Below are positions 1 through 9,590 of a stretch of DNA of 64,000 nucleotides, in pieces. The position numbers and the translations under genes were made by a program. How positions within the stretch are numbered: position 1 is the stretch's first letter; every line of letters begins with the position of its first letter. Source of the DNA: Paenibacillus sp. DMB20 (GTDB taxonomy: Bacteria; Bacillota; Bacilli; Paenibacillales; Paenibacillaceae); contig NZ_LAZU01000017.1 in assembly GCF_000987955.1 (NCBI RefSeq), positions 1 to 64,000 of the forward strand, read 5' to 3'. The notes under the pieces were generated by a model. The model ran no database searches. It had not been told where the DNA came from and saw nothing but the letters and a program-made list of their open reading frames with translations.

Positions 1-141
1 GGACCGGCCGGGGATTGGGCCGGCCTGCTGCCGCAGGTGCGCGGCGCAGCCAAGGCGCTGGGGCTGGTTGTCCGCCAGGCGGCGGACAACGCCGAGCGCC
101 TGCGCCGCGGGATGCCGAGCCGTGACGACGGGCGAGAATAG
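1..141 (+). CDS. C-terminal fragment of an unidentified protein
   Basis: Frame 1 is open from the first base to a TAG at 139-141, giving 46 residues rich in Ala, Arg, Gly and Leu and ending in a charged tail. The start lies outside the window. The high GC and strong third-position GC suggest real coding sequence, and a terminator-like hairpin follows at 196-237. The fragment is too short to assign a family, and no function is proposed. Confidence 0.5.
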   Translation, partial: GPAGDWAGLLPQVRGAAKALGLVVRQAADNAERLRRGMPSRDDGRE

Positions 142-195
142 CCCTTTTAAGGCTTTTCGCCCATATTTAGAAAGCATAAGATTTCATGCTGCCCC

Positions 196-237
196 AAAAC
201 GCCGTTTGCCCTTCTTGAAAGACAACGGCGTTTTTTT
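196..237 (+). terminator. Rho-independent terminator
   Basis: Arms AAAACGCCGTT (196-206) and AACGGCGTTTT (224-234) pair, followed by a T-run. It would end the transcript of the partial gene at the window start. Confidence 0.75.
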
Positions 238-323
238 GCGGACAAAAGCCGAAAAAACGGGCTTGCTTGCCGTATGAGGGAATCACGTTCAGATGCGGAT
301 GTCTTTTTCTGTCATATTGGGGT

Positions 324-353
324 TTGTCCCCGTAAACCGCTATGGGGTACAAT
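324..353 (+). promoter_or_regulatory. Candidate sigma-A promoter of the carboxypeptidase gene
   Basis: TTGTCC (324-329) and TACAAT (348-353) are 18 bp apart, about 40 bp ahead of the ATG at 394. The -35 is weak, so this is tentative. Confidence 0.4.
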
Positions 354-393
354 GGACATCTAAGAGAGACATGAGGAAAGGAAGAGACGGAAG

Positions 394-1236
394 ATGAGCG
401 TTTTAACAGGGAAAGTCAAACGTCGGACAAGCCTGATGCTTTCTTTTTTGATGCTTGCGGGAGCGCTGCTGGCGGGATGCCAGTCGGCAGGCTCCGGCGA
501 AGCGAAAGGACGGGACCTGCAATCGCAAGCGGAGGCGCAGCAGGGCGGTACGCTGCCGGAGGAAGGCAATGAGGCGGATCCCGTCATGGCCAAGCGGAGC
601 GAGAACGCTCTTCAGGCAACGGCCCGGGAAGAGAATGGCATGCAGGTTGTAACGAATGAGGATTCGGTCGCCGTCGTCGTGAACAAGCAGCGCAGCCTGC
701 CCGACGGATATGCGCCGGGCGACCTCGTGGAACCGAACGTAAAGTTCTCTTTCGACGAACCCCATGAGAAACGGAATATGCGCAAGGAAGCCGCGGAGGC
801 GCTGGAGAAACTGTTCGCGGCGGCGGAAAGCGAAGGCATCGAGTTGCGGGCGGTTTCGGGCTACCGTTCTTACGAGCGCCAAAAGTCGGTATATGAGAGC
901 CATGTCCGCTCCAAAGGGGAAGAAGAAGCCCGTCGGATCAGCGCGGTTCCGGGAACGAGCGAGCATCAGACCGGCCTGTCGATCGACGTGTCGAGCGCAA
1001 GCGCAGGTTATGAGCTGAGCGAGGCCTTCGGCGATACGAAGGAAGGCTTGTGGCTGGCGGAGAATGCCCCGGAATACGGCTTTATTATCCGTTATCCTGA
1101 AGGTCAGGAAGGGATTACGGGGTACGTATACGAGCCGTGGCATATCCGTTATGTCGGAGAAGACCTCGCCCCGGACATTGCCGCCAGCGGATTGACGCTA
1201 GAAGAGTATTTCGACGAGGCCAACATGAAGCTGTAA
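394..1236 (+). CDS. VanY/DdcY-type D-alanyl-D-alanine carboxypeptidase lipoprotein (peptidase M15B)
   Basis: The 280-aa product has a lipoprotein signal: a basic start, a hydrophobic stretch and the lipobox LLAGC near residue 29. It should be a membrane-anchored extracellular peptidoglycan hydrolase. A Glu/Gln-rich linker follows, then an M15B catalytic domain from about residue 95. Visible family motifs are SGYRSYERQ, SEHQTGLSIDV (first zinc His and Asp) and EPWHIRYVG (last zinc His). Family knowledge says such enzymes remove the terminal D-Ala from peptidoglycan stems. The gene stands alone between two terminators with RBS GGAAG upstream. No vanA/H/X-like neighbours are present, so a cell-wall remodelling role is more likely than glycopeptide resistance. 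Confidence 0.9.
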   Translation: MSVLTGKVKRRTSLMLSFLMLAGALLAGCQSAGSGEAKGRDLQSQAEAQQGGTLPEEGNEADPVMAKRSENALQATAREENGMQVVTNEDSVAVVVNKQRSLPDGYAPGDLVEPNVKFSFDEPHEKRNMRKEAAEALEKLFAAAESEGIELRAVSGYRSYERQKSVYESHVRSKGEEEARRISAVPGTSEHQTGLSIDVSSASAGYELSEAFGDTKEGLWLAENAPEYGFIIRYPEGQEGITGYVYEPWHIRYVGEDLAPDIAASGLTLEEYFDEANMKL

Positions 1237-1294
1237 TCCTGTCAGCAACCCGAACCGGATTTCGGCCGGTACCTTGAGCCGATATAGGACAATA

Positions 1295-1354
1295 CAAAAA
1301 AACCTTTCTTTCAACCAATGGCCTGTCGGCCTTTGTCGGAGGAAAGGTTTTTTT
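1295..1354. terminator. Terminator between convergent genes
   Basis: AAAAAACCTTTC and GGAAAGGTTTTTTT flank a loop of about 30 bases. Both flanks are T-rich when read outward, so it can serve the upstream plus-strand gene and the minus-strand gene that ends at 1373. Confidence 0.7.
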
Positions 1355-1372
1355 ACGTGCGGCGGGCTGATC

Positions 1373-1738
1373 CTATTTGTTTAGCGGAGACCCTTCGTAG
1401 CCGGGGTGATCATACCCCGAGTTCTCTATTTTGGGAATGATGTTCATCTCCTTGATCGTCTGCCGGGTACTCTCGTCCCCATAGCGGTAGAGAAAGCGGT
1501 AGAGCGCGATGGTCCGCTCGTCATACTCCTCCGCGGCATCATCGTGATCCGCGGATTTATAAGGCACAAAGGTGCGTTTAAACGCATATTTGTCGCTTCC
1601 GCCCACCTCATCCAGTAAATCTTTCAGCTGTGTAAGCTCCCCATCGTTCAAGGATACGACAAACTCGTTCGAGTCATTGGGTACGTCCTGTATCAGATTG
1701 TGAGCTACGGAAACGTAGTAACGTCTCTTTTCGTTCAT
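1373..1738 (-). CDS. Conserved hypothetical protein (121 aa)
   Basis: I do not recognise this family. The 121-aa product is acidic, soluble and Tyr-rich, with no signal peptide or membrane segment. It begins MNEKRRYYVSVAHNLIQD, contains a predicted helix (LTQLKDLLDEVGG) and ends in a Gly/Pro/Tyr-rich tail. The start is supported by GGAGGG eight bases upstream of the ATG on the minus strand. It is monocistronic and convergent with the carboxypeptidase gene. Confidence 0.6.
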   Translation of the reverse strand: MNEKRRYYVSVAHNLIQDVPNDSNEFVVSLNDGELTQLKDLLDEVGGSDKYAFKRTFVPYKSADHDDAAEEYDERTIALYRFLYRYGDESTRQTIKEMNIIPKIENSGYDHPGYEGSPLNK

Positions 1739-2380
1739 GGCTGATCCCTCCGTGATCCGTTTTGAAGCGCCATCGTCCTTCTATGGGGGACGGTGTCGTC
1801 GCTCCTGCTTCTTTTATCCATTGTTTACACGTTCACACGGTCCGTGAATCAAGGACAGTTTCCCCAACCTGGTTCTTGTCACGCATACAAATCTTCTTTC
1901 CGTCAACGGCTCCAACGGCCATTCCATGAAAATTCTCCTGGGAGGCGTACAGCTATGCCCGAGAACCGCCGAAGAATTGCTTTTTGTCCAGAAGCAGGAT
2001 TCTAACGGACAATAGATCCGTTATCGCCGCTTTTAAGGCTAAAAGAAATTCTAACGGACAACAGGTCCGTTATGGATCATTTTGACGTATTTTCCTCGTC
2101 TCATCCGCTCGTAAGAGTCTTCCATGTCCGTTAGAAAACGAATAGCGGGTTTATGGATGGGTAGCGGACTCCATGTCCGTTAGGTTGTCATCACGGTCAT
2201 AGACTCAGGCCTCCCTCTCCCGCCGCCATCAACTCTGGCAGCCTTGCTATTGTTGCCATCAACCCTTACTATTGCAGCCTTAAACTCTGGTATCACTATC
2301 CCGTGCCTAACCCCCGGATCCCTGCTGCCCCTGAAAATTCCTTCCGAACGTCAAACCGCTTCCTCGGCATGAAAAAATAG
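1739..2380. repeat. Non-coding region with four TAACGGAC-type repeats
   Basis: No convincing gene lies in this 640-bp gap. Two near-identical dyads occur, TAACGGA/TCCGTTA at 2003-2023 and TAACGGAC/GTCCGTTA at 2052-2072, each preceded by TTCTAACGGAC. Two single half-sites GTCCGTTAG follow at 2126-2134 and 2175-2183, both preceded by CCAT. A looser duplication built on GCCATCAAC and CTATTG spans about 2224-2290. The arrangement looks like an intergenic repeat family. Confidence 0.55.
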
Positions 2381-2381
2381 T

Positions 2382-2412
2382 TTGCAATTATGTCATGTAT
2401 AATTATAATACA
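2382..2412 (+). promoter_or_regulatory. frl operon promoter with overlapping operator-like palindrome
   Basis: TTGCAA (2382-2387), a 16-bp spacer and a perfect TATAAT (2404-2409) form a sigma-A promoter. The 17-bp near-palindrome TGTATAATTATAATACA (2396-2412, one mismatch) covers the -10 element, a position suited to repression. FrlR, encoded at the operon end, is the obvious candidate; this is inference. Confidence 0.7.
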
Positions 2413-2460
2413 TTATATAACAAATGAATACGGTTACATTGGAGAGGAGGTGAACACATC

Positions 2461-3285
2461 ATGATCCTGGCCGGCATGAACATCACTTTTCGTCATTATC
2501 CCTTCGATTTTTTCCTGAACAGCATGGAGAAGCTTGGGCTTCGGCATATCGAGCTGTGGGGAGGGGAGCCGCATTTTTACATCGACAGGCAGCCGCTTCG
2601 CTCCATAAGGACCATCCGCAAGTCAATAAAAGAAAGAAGCCTGCAGGTTGTCTGTTACACGCCCGAACAATGCGTATACCCCTTTAATCTGGCATCCTCC
2701 GATCCGGACCTCAGGTGCAGAAGCTTGGCCTATTTTGAAGAGAATCTGTATGCGGCAGCGGAGCTGGAGGCGCCGATGATGCTTGTCACGTCGGGGATCG
2801 GGGATTATTCCGTCCCCGCCGCAGAATCCTGGAAATATGCGTGCGACTCGATTAGCCGTTTAGCCCGCGCTGCGGAAACAGAGGGAATAGGTCTGGCATT
2901 GGAGCCTTTAACCCGGTTCGAGACCAACCTGATTTATGATTTGCAAGGTCTGAAGAACATGCTGAAGGAAATAGGCTCGCCCGCCTTGTTGGGAATGATC
3001 GATACCGTCGCCATGCAGCTGGCGGGTGAAACCCCGGATGATTATTATGCAGCATTCAGCCAAGTGCCTCATTTCCATCTTGTTGACGGGGACGGCTGCT
3101 CCGATGCCCATCTTGGGCTAGGGGACGGTAAATTGGACTGGCCTTCCTATATGGGGGCTCTCCTGCGGCATGGCTATAAAGGGGCTTTCACGCTGGAGAT
3201 CATGGGCTCCCGCTATTACCGGGATCCGGAAGACGCAATTCGCAAATCGCTGGCAGGGCTACGAAAATTCGGTTTTTCCTCGTGA
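2461..3285 (+). CDS. frlC: Fructoselysine 3-epimerase (TIM-barrel sugar epimerase)
   Basis: The 274-aa product is a sugar phosphate isomerase/epimerase of the AP-endonuclease-2 TIM-barrel fold. Motifs include IELWGGEPHFY near residue 35, the strand LALEPLTRFETNL near 145, and HFHLVDGDG ... HLGLGDG with the metal-binding His/Asp/Glu set, ending in FTLEIMGSRYY. Length matches E. coli FrlC. The enzyme interconverts fructoselysine and psicoselysine so that both can enter the pathway. It is first in a five-gene frl operon, whereas E. coli has frlA first. The ATG is supported by AGGAGGTG eight bases upstream. Confidence 0.88.
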   Translation: MILAGMNITFRHYPFDFFLNSMEKLGLRHIELWGGEPHFYIDRQPLRSIRTIRKSIKERSLQVVCYTPEQCVYPFNLASSDPDLRCRSLAYFEENLYAAAELEAPMMLVTSGIGDYSVPAAESWKYACDSISRLARAAETEGIGLALEPLTRFETNLIYDLQGLKNMLKEIGSPALLGMIDTVAMQLAGETPDDYYAAFSQVPHFHLVDGDGCSDAHLGLGDGKLDWPSYMGALLRHGYKGAFTLEIMGSRYYRDPEDAIRKSLAGLRKFGFSS

Positions 3286-3318
3286 TTCACTATTTCGTTT
3301 AAAATGGAGGAAACGTGA

Positions 3319-4671
<1,353 letters not shown>

Positions 4672-4684
4672 ATCAAAAGTTTTC

Positions 4685-4730
4685 TTGTTACAAAAGTGTT
4701 AATATGTTATATTACAAAACATAACAAATA
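4685..4730 (+). promoter_or_regulatory. Internal frl promoter ahead of frlB with operator-like repeats
   Basis: TTGTTA (4685-4690), a 17-bp spacer and TATATT (4708-4713) match sigma-A. TGTTAT (4706-4711) pairs with ATAACA (about 4721-4726), and TGTTATATTACA is itself a near-palindrome. ATAACAAAT also occurs at the frlC promoter, hinting that one regulator acts at both. Confidence 0.6.
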
Positions 4731-4753
4731 TAAAAGAGAGGCTGGTTGATCCC

Positions 4754-5776
4754 ATGCTCGAACTGGACAAAACAAAAGTTGATTTTCTCGTGACTTCAAG
4801 TATGATTCCTGAGGTGGAAACGTTCATTCAAGAAGGTCAGCCCAAAATCGCGAAAATTGCGCAGCAATTGGTCGACAAGCAAATCCGGAAGATCTATTTT
4901 GTAGGGTGCGGCAGTTCCAAAGCGGTCGGTTCCGCCGCGAAATATTTGATCGATAAATACAGCACCTTCATTGCTAATGTTCATACGGGTTGGGACTTTG
5001 TTGACCATACCCCCCGCGCGCTGGGCTCAGACTCTGCGGTTGTCGTGATCTCCCATTCCGGCACGACGGAGGAAGTCGTGAAAGCTTTGCGTTTGGCCAA
5101 TGAAGCCGGAGCCGTCACGATCAGCGTAGTCAACCAGGGAAAAGGCAATCCGCTGGGCGAAGAAGCGCAGTATGTCATCGACTATAACGCGCACGCGATG
5201 TGGGAATGCCACCTGCTGGCCTTGTATTTCCTCGCGCTGGAGTGGATCCGCAACGCGGAGCCGTCGAAGGAGGTAGAGTCGATTCTTGCGGATATCCCGA
5301 AACTGCCGGGCGTTCTTGCCGATCACATCGACTCGTTCGAGGCGAAAGCGCTGGAAATGGCAAAATCGGTCAGCGGCTGGAAGGGATTCTACACGGTGGC
5401 TGCCGGCCCGCTGCTTTCGCTGGCATACAAGGAAGGCGTCATTACCAACATGGAATTTATGTGGGGACACGGCGCCGTGATCGAGAGCGGGGAATTCCGC
5501 CACGGTCCGCTGGAAATCGTGGAGCCCGGCGTACCCTTCGTTTTCCTGATCGGGACGGACGCTTCGCGCCATATTACGGAACGGGCCCTTCGTTTCGTGA
5601 ACAAGTATAAAGGGGAATCTCTCGTGTTCGACTACAAAGAGCTGTCGGGGGGCTTGCATGCCGATCTGGCGCCTATGGTGATGTTTGTGCCGCTCGAATG
5701 GTTTTCGTATTACTTTGCCGTCGCGCGGGATCACAATCCCGACGACCGCCGCTATTACGGCGTCGTAGAATATTAA
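4754..5776 (+). CDS. frlB: Fructoselysine 6-phosphate deglycase (SIS domain)
   Basis: The 340-aa length equals E. coli FrlB. The enzyme cleaves fructoselysine 6-phosphate to lysine and glucose 6-phosphate in the cytoplasm. Two SIS (sugar isomerase) domains are visible: IYFVGCGSSKAVGSA near residue 50 with ISHSGTTEEVVKALRLA near 100, and YTVAAGPLLSLAYKEG near 215. The FrlB-type block ESGEFRHGPLEIVEPGVPF is present, and the protein ends DHNPDDRRYYGVVEY. It follows its own promoter and precedes frlD, with a strong hairpin in between. Confidence 0.93.
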   Translation: MLELDKTKVDFLVTSSMIPEVETFIQEGQPKIAKIAQQLVDKQIRKIYFVGCGSSKAVGSAAKYLIDKYSTFIANVHTGWDFVDHTPRALGSDSAVVVISHSGTTEEVVKALRLANEAGAVTISVVNQGKGNPLGEEAQYVIDYNAHAMWECHLLALYFLALEWIRNAEPSKEVESILADIPKLPGVLADHIDSFEAKALEMAKSVSGWKGFYTVAAGPLLSLAYKEGVITNMEFMWGHGAVIESGEFRHGPLEIVEPGVPFVFLIGTDASRHITERALRFVNKYKGESLVFDYKELSGGLHADLAPMVMFVPLEWFSYYFAVARDHNPDDRRYYGVVEY

Positions 5777-5785
5777 ACCGTCCGA

Positions 5786-5810
5786 TTCCCCTATCCTCCG
5801 GATAGGGGAA
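5786..5810 (+). other. Intercistronic hairpin between frlB and frlD
   Basis: TTCCCCTATCC (5786-5796) and GGATAGGGGAA (5800-5810) form a perfect 11-bp stem with a 3-base loop. The following sequence is ATATTT, not a full T-run. It is therefore more likely an mRNA-stabilising or partial-attenuation element than a strong terminator. Confidence 0.65.
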
Positions 5811-5835
5811 TATTTCCACCCAGGGAGGCGTTGAC

Positions 5836-6618
5836 ATGAAAGCCGTTACCATTGGAGACAACTGCATGGACGTCTATTTATCCCGGCAGGAGAGCTATCC
5901 TGGCGGAAATCCGGTAAATGTGGCCGTCTATCTCAAACAGCTCGGACTGGACGTTTCGTATATCGGCTGGGTCGGCTCGGACGAATACGGACGGCAAATG
6001 ACCGAAGCCATCGGGAAAAAGGGAGTGGACCTCAGCCATCTGCATATCAAAAACGGGCATACGGCCATCACTTTTGTGGAGCTGCAGGGAAATGACCGCG
6101 TATTCGGGGAATACCGCGAGGGGGTTATGGAGAAGTTTCGCTTGACCCGGGAGGACCTCGAGTTTGCGGCCTCGCACCAGTTGGTTCATGCCGGAATATG
6201 GGGCCGCTGCGAATCTTGTTTTCCGCAGCTGCACGCTATGGGGTTGATCACTTCGTTTGATTTCGCGGACCGGCTGGAGCGGGAAATTCCCCCCGAGCTG
6301 CTAGCTTCGGTCGATTATCCGTTTTTTTCCTACTCGCAGGATGACGCCTATATCCGCGAATACTTGAAGGAGATACAAGCCAAGGGCGCCAAAGCGGCCA
6401 TTGCCACGCTCGGAGAGAACGGAGCGCTGGCTTACGACGGGGAGCGCTATTACAAGGAAGCTGCTCGGGAGGTTGCGGTGGTCGACACGATGGGGGCAGG
6501 CGATTCCTTTATCGCCGGATTTCTCTACGGGATCGTTCAGCGGCTTCCTCTTGCCGGCTGCTTGGAGCAAGGAACGAGCAAAGCGGCCCGGACGATAACG
6601 TATTTCGGAGCCTGGTAG
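5836..6618 (+). CDS. frlD: Fructoselysine 6-kinase (PfkB/ribokinase family)
   Basis: The 260-aa protein matches the length of E. coli FrlD and phosphorylates fructoselysine at O6. It shows the N-terminal sugar-binding motif YPGGNPVNVAVYLKQLG near residue 18, the family block DRVFGEYREGVM near 90, and the C-terminal catalytic signature VDTMGAGDSFIAGFLYG near 215 containing the anion hole GAGD and the base Asp. GGGAGGCG precedes the ATG. Its product is the substrate of FrlB, encoded just upstream. It is a short PfkB protein without an extended lid. Confidence 0.92.
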   Translation: MKAVTIGDNCMDVYLSRQESYPGGNPVNVAVYLKQLGLDVSYIGWVGSDEYGRQMTEAIGKKGVDLSHLHIKNGHTAITFVELQGNDRVFGEYREGVMEKFRLTREDLEFAASHQLVHAGIWGRCESCFPQLHAMGLITSFDFADRLEREIPPELLASVDYPFFSYSQDDAYIREYLKEIQAKGAKAAIATLGENGALAYDGERYYKEAAREVAVVDTMGAGDSFIAGFLYGIVQRLPLAGCLEQGTSKAARTITYFGAW

Positions 6619-6680
6619 CTGGAAATGTACTGGATTTTGCATGTATAATATAAGGAAACTACTGCTGACACGAGGTCGCC

Positions 6681-7415
6681 ATGAATCTAAATCCTTTAAA
6701 AACACAGCCGTTGTACATGCAAATCAGACAAATGCTTAGCAACGATATTAAAGAAGGAAAATACAAGCCGGATGAGCAAATCCCGACGGAAGCGGAGCTG
6801 TGCGAAATTTATCAGGTAAGCCGAATCACGATCCGCAAAGCGATCGAGGAGCTCGTAAAGGACGGGACATTAACCCGCATCCAGCGTAAGGGTACGTTCG
6901 TAACCACCAATCGGTTTCAGAATGAGCTGCTGTCCGTGAGCGGCTTCTCGGAGTTCAGCCATCAACTGGGGCATATGGGGAACTCCAGGATTCTACGAAG
7001 CGAAATCATTGAAGCGAACCATGATATGGCGGAGCAGCTTCGGGTCGAAGAAGGCAGTCCGGTATTGGAGCTCGAACGCCTCATGTATGTCAACGAGCGT
7101 CCATTGTTTTATGATCTTGCCCACTATCCCTTAACGCGTTTTCCCGGCTTGGAGAAGAGAATCGACCGCGCAGAATCGATATATAAAATCCTTAAGGAAG
7201 ATTACGGAACGGAAATCGACAGCAACGATAAAATCATCAACGTGATCGGAGCAACCCGGGAACTGGCAAAATATCTCGAATGCGATACGGGCGCAAACTT
7301 GTTTCGTATCGTCAAAACCGCGTATGACGCGGAGGATCGGCCCGTCCACCTTTCCGTATTCATGTGCGAAACCAACCGGGTGAACCTGACGGTGCACCGT
7401 GCCAAGAACAAATAA
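6681..7415 (+). CDS. frlR: GntR/HutC-family transcriptional regulator of the frl operon
   Basis: The 244-aa protein has an N-terminal winged helix-turn-helix of the GntR family (residues 1-70; IPTEAELCEIYQVSRITIRKAIEELVKDGTLTRIQRKGTFV) and a C-terminal UTRA effector domain (about 90-235). Position at the end of an frl operon and length match E. coli FrlR. It probably senses a phosphorylated Amadori intermediate and binds the palindromes at 2396 and 4706. TGTATAAT lies 38 bp ahead of the start (6642-6649), possibly part of a weak promoter or autoregulatory site. A terminator follows directly. Confidence 0.88.
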   Translation: MNLNPLKTQPLYMQIRQMLSNDIKEGKYKPDEQIPTEAELCEIYQVSRITIRKAIEELVKDGTLTRIQRKGTFVTTNRFQNELLSVSGFSEFSHQLGHMGNSRILRSEIIEANHDMAEQLRVEEGSPVLELERLMYVNERPLFYDLAHYPLTRFPGLEKRIDRAESIYKILKEDYGTEIDSNDKIINVIGATRELAKYLECDTGANLFRIVKTAYDAEDRPVHLSVFMCETNRVNLTVHRAKNK

Positions 7416-7420
7416 ACGAC

Positions 7421-7465
7421 AGCCCTCGGCGGTTTAGCATCACGCTTGCCGCCGAGGGCTTTTTT
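7421..7465 (+). terminator. Terminator of the frl operon
   Basis: AGCCCTCGGCGG and CCGCCGAGGGCT form a 12-bp perfect GC-rich stem followed by T6. Confidence 0.92.
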
Positions 7466-7665
7466 GTGATTCAAGAACTACGACCCTTTTCCCCCGACTA
7501 AGGTCCATTTGGCTTCACGGCCGGAATTCGTTATAATTCCTTTGAAGGAATACGAAGTTATCACGTTTATGTTCATGTTTATTCTTGCGGTATCAGGATG
7601 CGGGCTCTCGTCGTTTCTCTTCCTGATATTTTGAAATAAACCGGATTCGAGGAGGAGAGACACCG

Positions 7666-8454
7666 ATGAATTTTTTGCAAAGGCTGAAGGATGGGGCAAA
7701 CAAAGCGACCGAAAAAGCCCAAAATGTTGTCGAGGTTAACAAATTAAACGGTCAGATTTCAGACATAGAAAACAAAAAAACTTCCTATTATGCGGAAATG
7801 GGGAGAGTATTTTACGAGGGATACCGCTCGCAGGATATGACGGTCGCGGAGAAGGAAATGGTGAACCTTGCCAAATCCTGCGACGCTCTTCAGGAGCAGA
7901 TCGATGAGCTGCGCTTAAGGATTGCCGTCCTGAAGAACGAGCGGCTGTGCCAGTGCGGACGCACCGTTGCGCTGGATGCGAACTTCTGCCCATACTGCGG
8001 AAGCAAGCTGGACAACGGCATGAAGGCCGGACCGCAGCGTCGCAGCGAGCCTCGGGAAGAGCAGCCGGAGCGGGAGGTTCTTTTTCCGGAGGAAATCGCG
8101 ATTCCCGAGAAGGGCGAAGAGCCTTTCATTTACCGGCCGGATGCGGCAAGCCTGGAACCGGAAACCGAGGCGCCTGTATATGAGCACGAGGACGAGGAGC
8201 TGCTGCGCCGCCAGGAGGAGGAACGGGAACGCGAACGCGAACGCGAACGCCGCCATCTGGAGGAACTGGAGCGTGAACGGGAGCGCCAGTTGGAATTGGA
8301 CCGCCGAATCCGTTTTTGGCAGGAGAACAACCAGAGTCAGGAAAACCTGCCGAAGGAAGGCGCGGTAAGGGACACCGTGAAATGCCAGATTTGCAGCGCC
8401 GACCTGCCGAAGGGCTCCAAATGGTGCCCGCGATGCGGTGCGGAGCAAATCTAG
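7666..8454 (+). CDS. Zinc-ribbon protein with central coiled coil
   Basis: The 262-aa protein starts with an amphipathic and coiled-coil region (about 1-95). A first zinc ribbon follows (LCQCGR ... FCPYCG, about 97-112), then an acidic Pro/Glu-rich linker. A highly charged Glu/Arg coiled coil spans about 180-220, and a C-terminal zinc ribbon (KCQIC ... WCPRCG, about 240-258) closes it. No enzyme motif is seen. Two ribbons joined by a long helix suggest a scaffold or adaptor. RBS GAGGAGGAG supports the ATG. It is followed by a TrmB-like regulator and may be cotranscribed. Confidence 0.75.
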   Translation: MNFLQRLKDGANKATEKAQNVVEVNKLNGQISDIENKKTSYYAEMGRVFYEGYRSQDMTVAEKEMVNLAKSCDALQEQIDELRLRIAVLKNERLCQCGRTVALDANFCPYCGSKLDNGMKAGPQRRSEPREEQPEREVLFPEEIAIPEKGEEPFIYRPDAASLEPETEAPVYEHEDEELLRRQEEERERERERERRHLEELERERERQLELDRRIRFWQENNQSQENLPKEGAVRDTVKCQICSADLPKGSKWCPRCGAEQI

Positions 8455-8546
8455 CGCGTATGGATGACAATGCAGCATTGCGCATGAACAGCGGGATGGA
8501 CGGCGATGGAAAGCATCGCCGCAGGCAGCTTTGGGAGGACATATAA

Positions 8547-9383
8547 ATGGAACAGTTACTGCATCATTTGCGCAATCTGGGCTTTACCGAAATCGAATCT
8601 AAAATTATGGTCGACCTTGCGGAGCATGGCCCCGCCGGAGGCTACGAGGTTGCAAAGCGTCTCGGAGCCTCACGCTCCAACGTATATGCAGCCATGCAGC
8701 GGCTGGAGCGTCAGGGAGCACTGCAGCGCGAAAGCGGCGAGCCCGTACGCTACAAGGCGCTGAAGCCGGAGGATTTGACCCGGATGATATCGGGCCGGGT
8801 GGAAGCATCTCTCGCCTACGTGGAGAAGAGCCTTCCAAGGCAGGAGAAGGATGGGGAACCGTTTCTTAACGTCGAAGGCGATAAAGCGGTGCTGGAGCTC
8901 GCGGCGAAAAAACTCGCCCAGGCCGAACGCGAAATTGTGGTGGATGTATGGCGGGAAGAGGCGACGCTGCTGCGCGAGGAGCTCGAAGCGGCGGAAAAAC
9001 GCGGCGTCCGGGTGCTTTGGGCGTGCGACGGACCGGATAACGGTCTTGCCCGTACGCTGGCCTGGCCCGGCTGGAAGGGGATTTCGGAACGAAAGCGGGG
9101 AGGACGCAAATTCTCTTTTGTCATCGACAGGGAATGGTGCATGCTGGGCATGCGGGGCGGAGAGATGGACACGCAGGCGCTTGTGACCTCCCACCCGGTC
9201 ATGGCTGAACTTCTGCTGCACCATTTTTCGCAGGAAATGGTTCTGTTTGAACTTGAGCAGGATATGGGCCGACAGCTGGAGGAGAGGTACGGCTCCCATT
9301 ACGGAGCCATTCAGGGCAAGTACGTCGCCTGCGGTCCGGATAATCAGGAGGAAGAAACGGTTGGGGGCAAAGAGGAATCATAA
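8547..9383 (+). CDS. TrmB-family transcriptional regulator
   Basis: The 278-aa protein opens with a winged helix-turn-helix (about 1-75; LGFTEIESKIMVDLAEHGPAGGYEVAKRLGASRSNVYAAMQRLERQGAL). A central helix follows, then a PLD-like C-terminal domain (about 100-250) as found in TrmB regulators. In that family the second domain binds sugars or other small ligands, but nothing here identifies the effector. GGGAGGAC precedes the ATG. It lies 92 bp downstream of the zinc-ribbon gene and is closed by a small terminator. Confidence 0.8.
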   Translation: MEQLLHHLRNLGFTEIESKIMVDLAEHGPAGGYEVAKRLGASRSNVYAAMQRLERQGALQRESGEPVRYKALKPEDLTRMISGRVEASLAYVEKSLPRQEKDGEPFLNVEGDKAVLELAAKKLAQAEREIVVDVWREEATLLREELEAAEKRGVRVLWACDGPDNGLARTLAWPGWKGISERKRGGRKFSFVIDREWCMLGMRGGEMDTQALVTSHPVMAELLLHHFSQEMVLFELEQDMGRQLEERYGSHYGAIQGKYVACGPDNQEEETVGGKEES

Positions 9384-9460
9384 GGGCGGCGCCAGTGAAT
9401 TTCATCATTTCAAAGATTTGTAAATGGAAATATACTGGGACATACTAGGATGGGATGACG

Positions 9461-9485
9461 CCGGGAATGGTCCCGGTTTTTGCCG
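9461..9485 (+). terminator. Terminator after the TrmB-like gene
   Basis: CCGGGA and TCCCGG with a 4-base loop are followed by TTTTTGCCGTTTTTC. The stem is short but GC-rich. Confidence 0.6.
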
Positions 9486-9590
9486 TTTTTCAGGACTGTT
9501 TTCCGCCGAATATAACAGCTTCCCAACCGGCGCAGGCAGATGCCTGCCTATCATGACGGCCCATGGCCAACGGAAAGGAGAAGTTTGACT

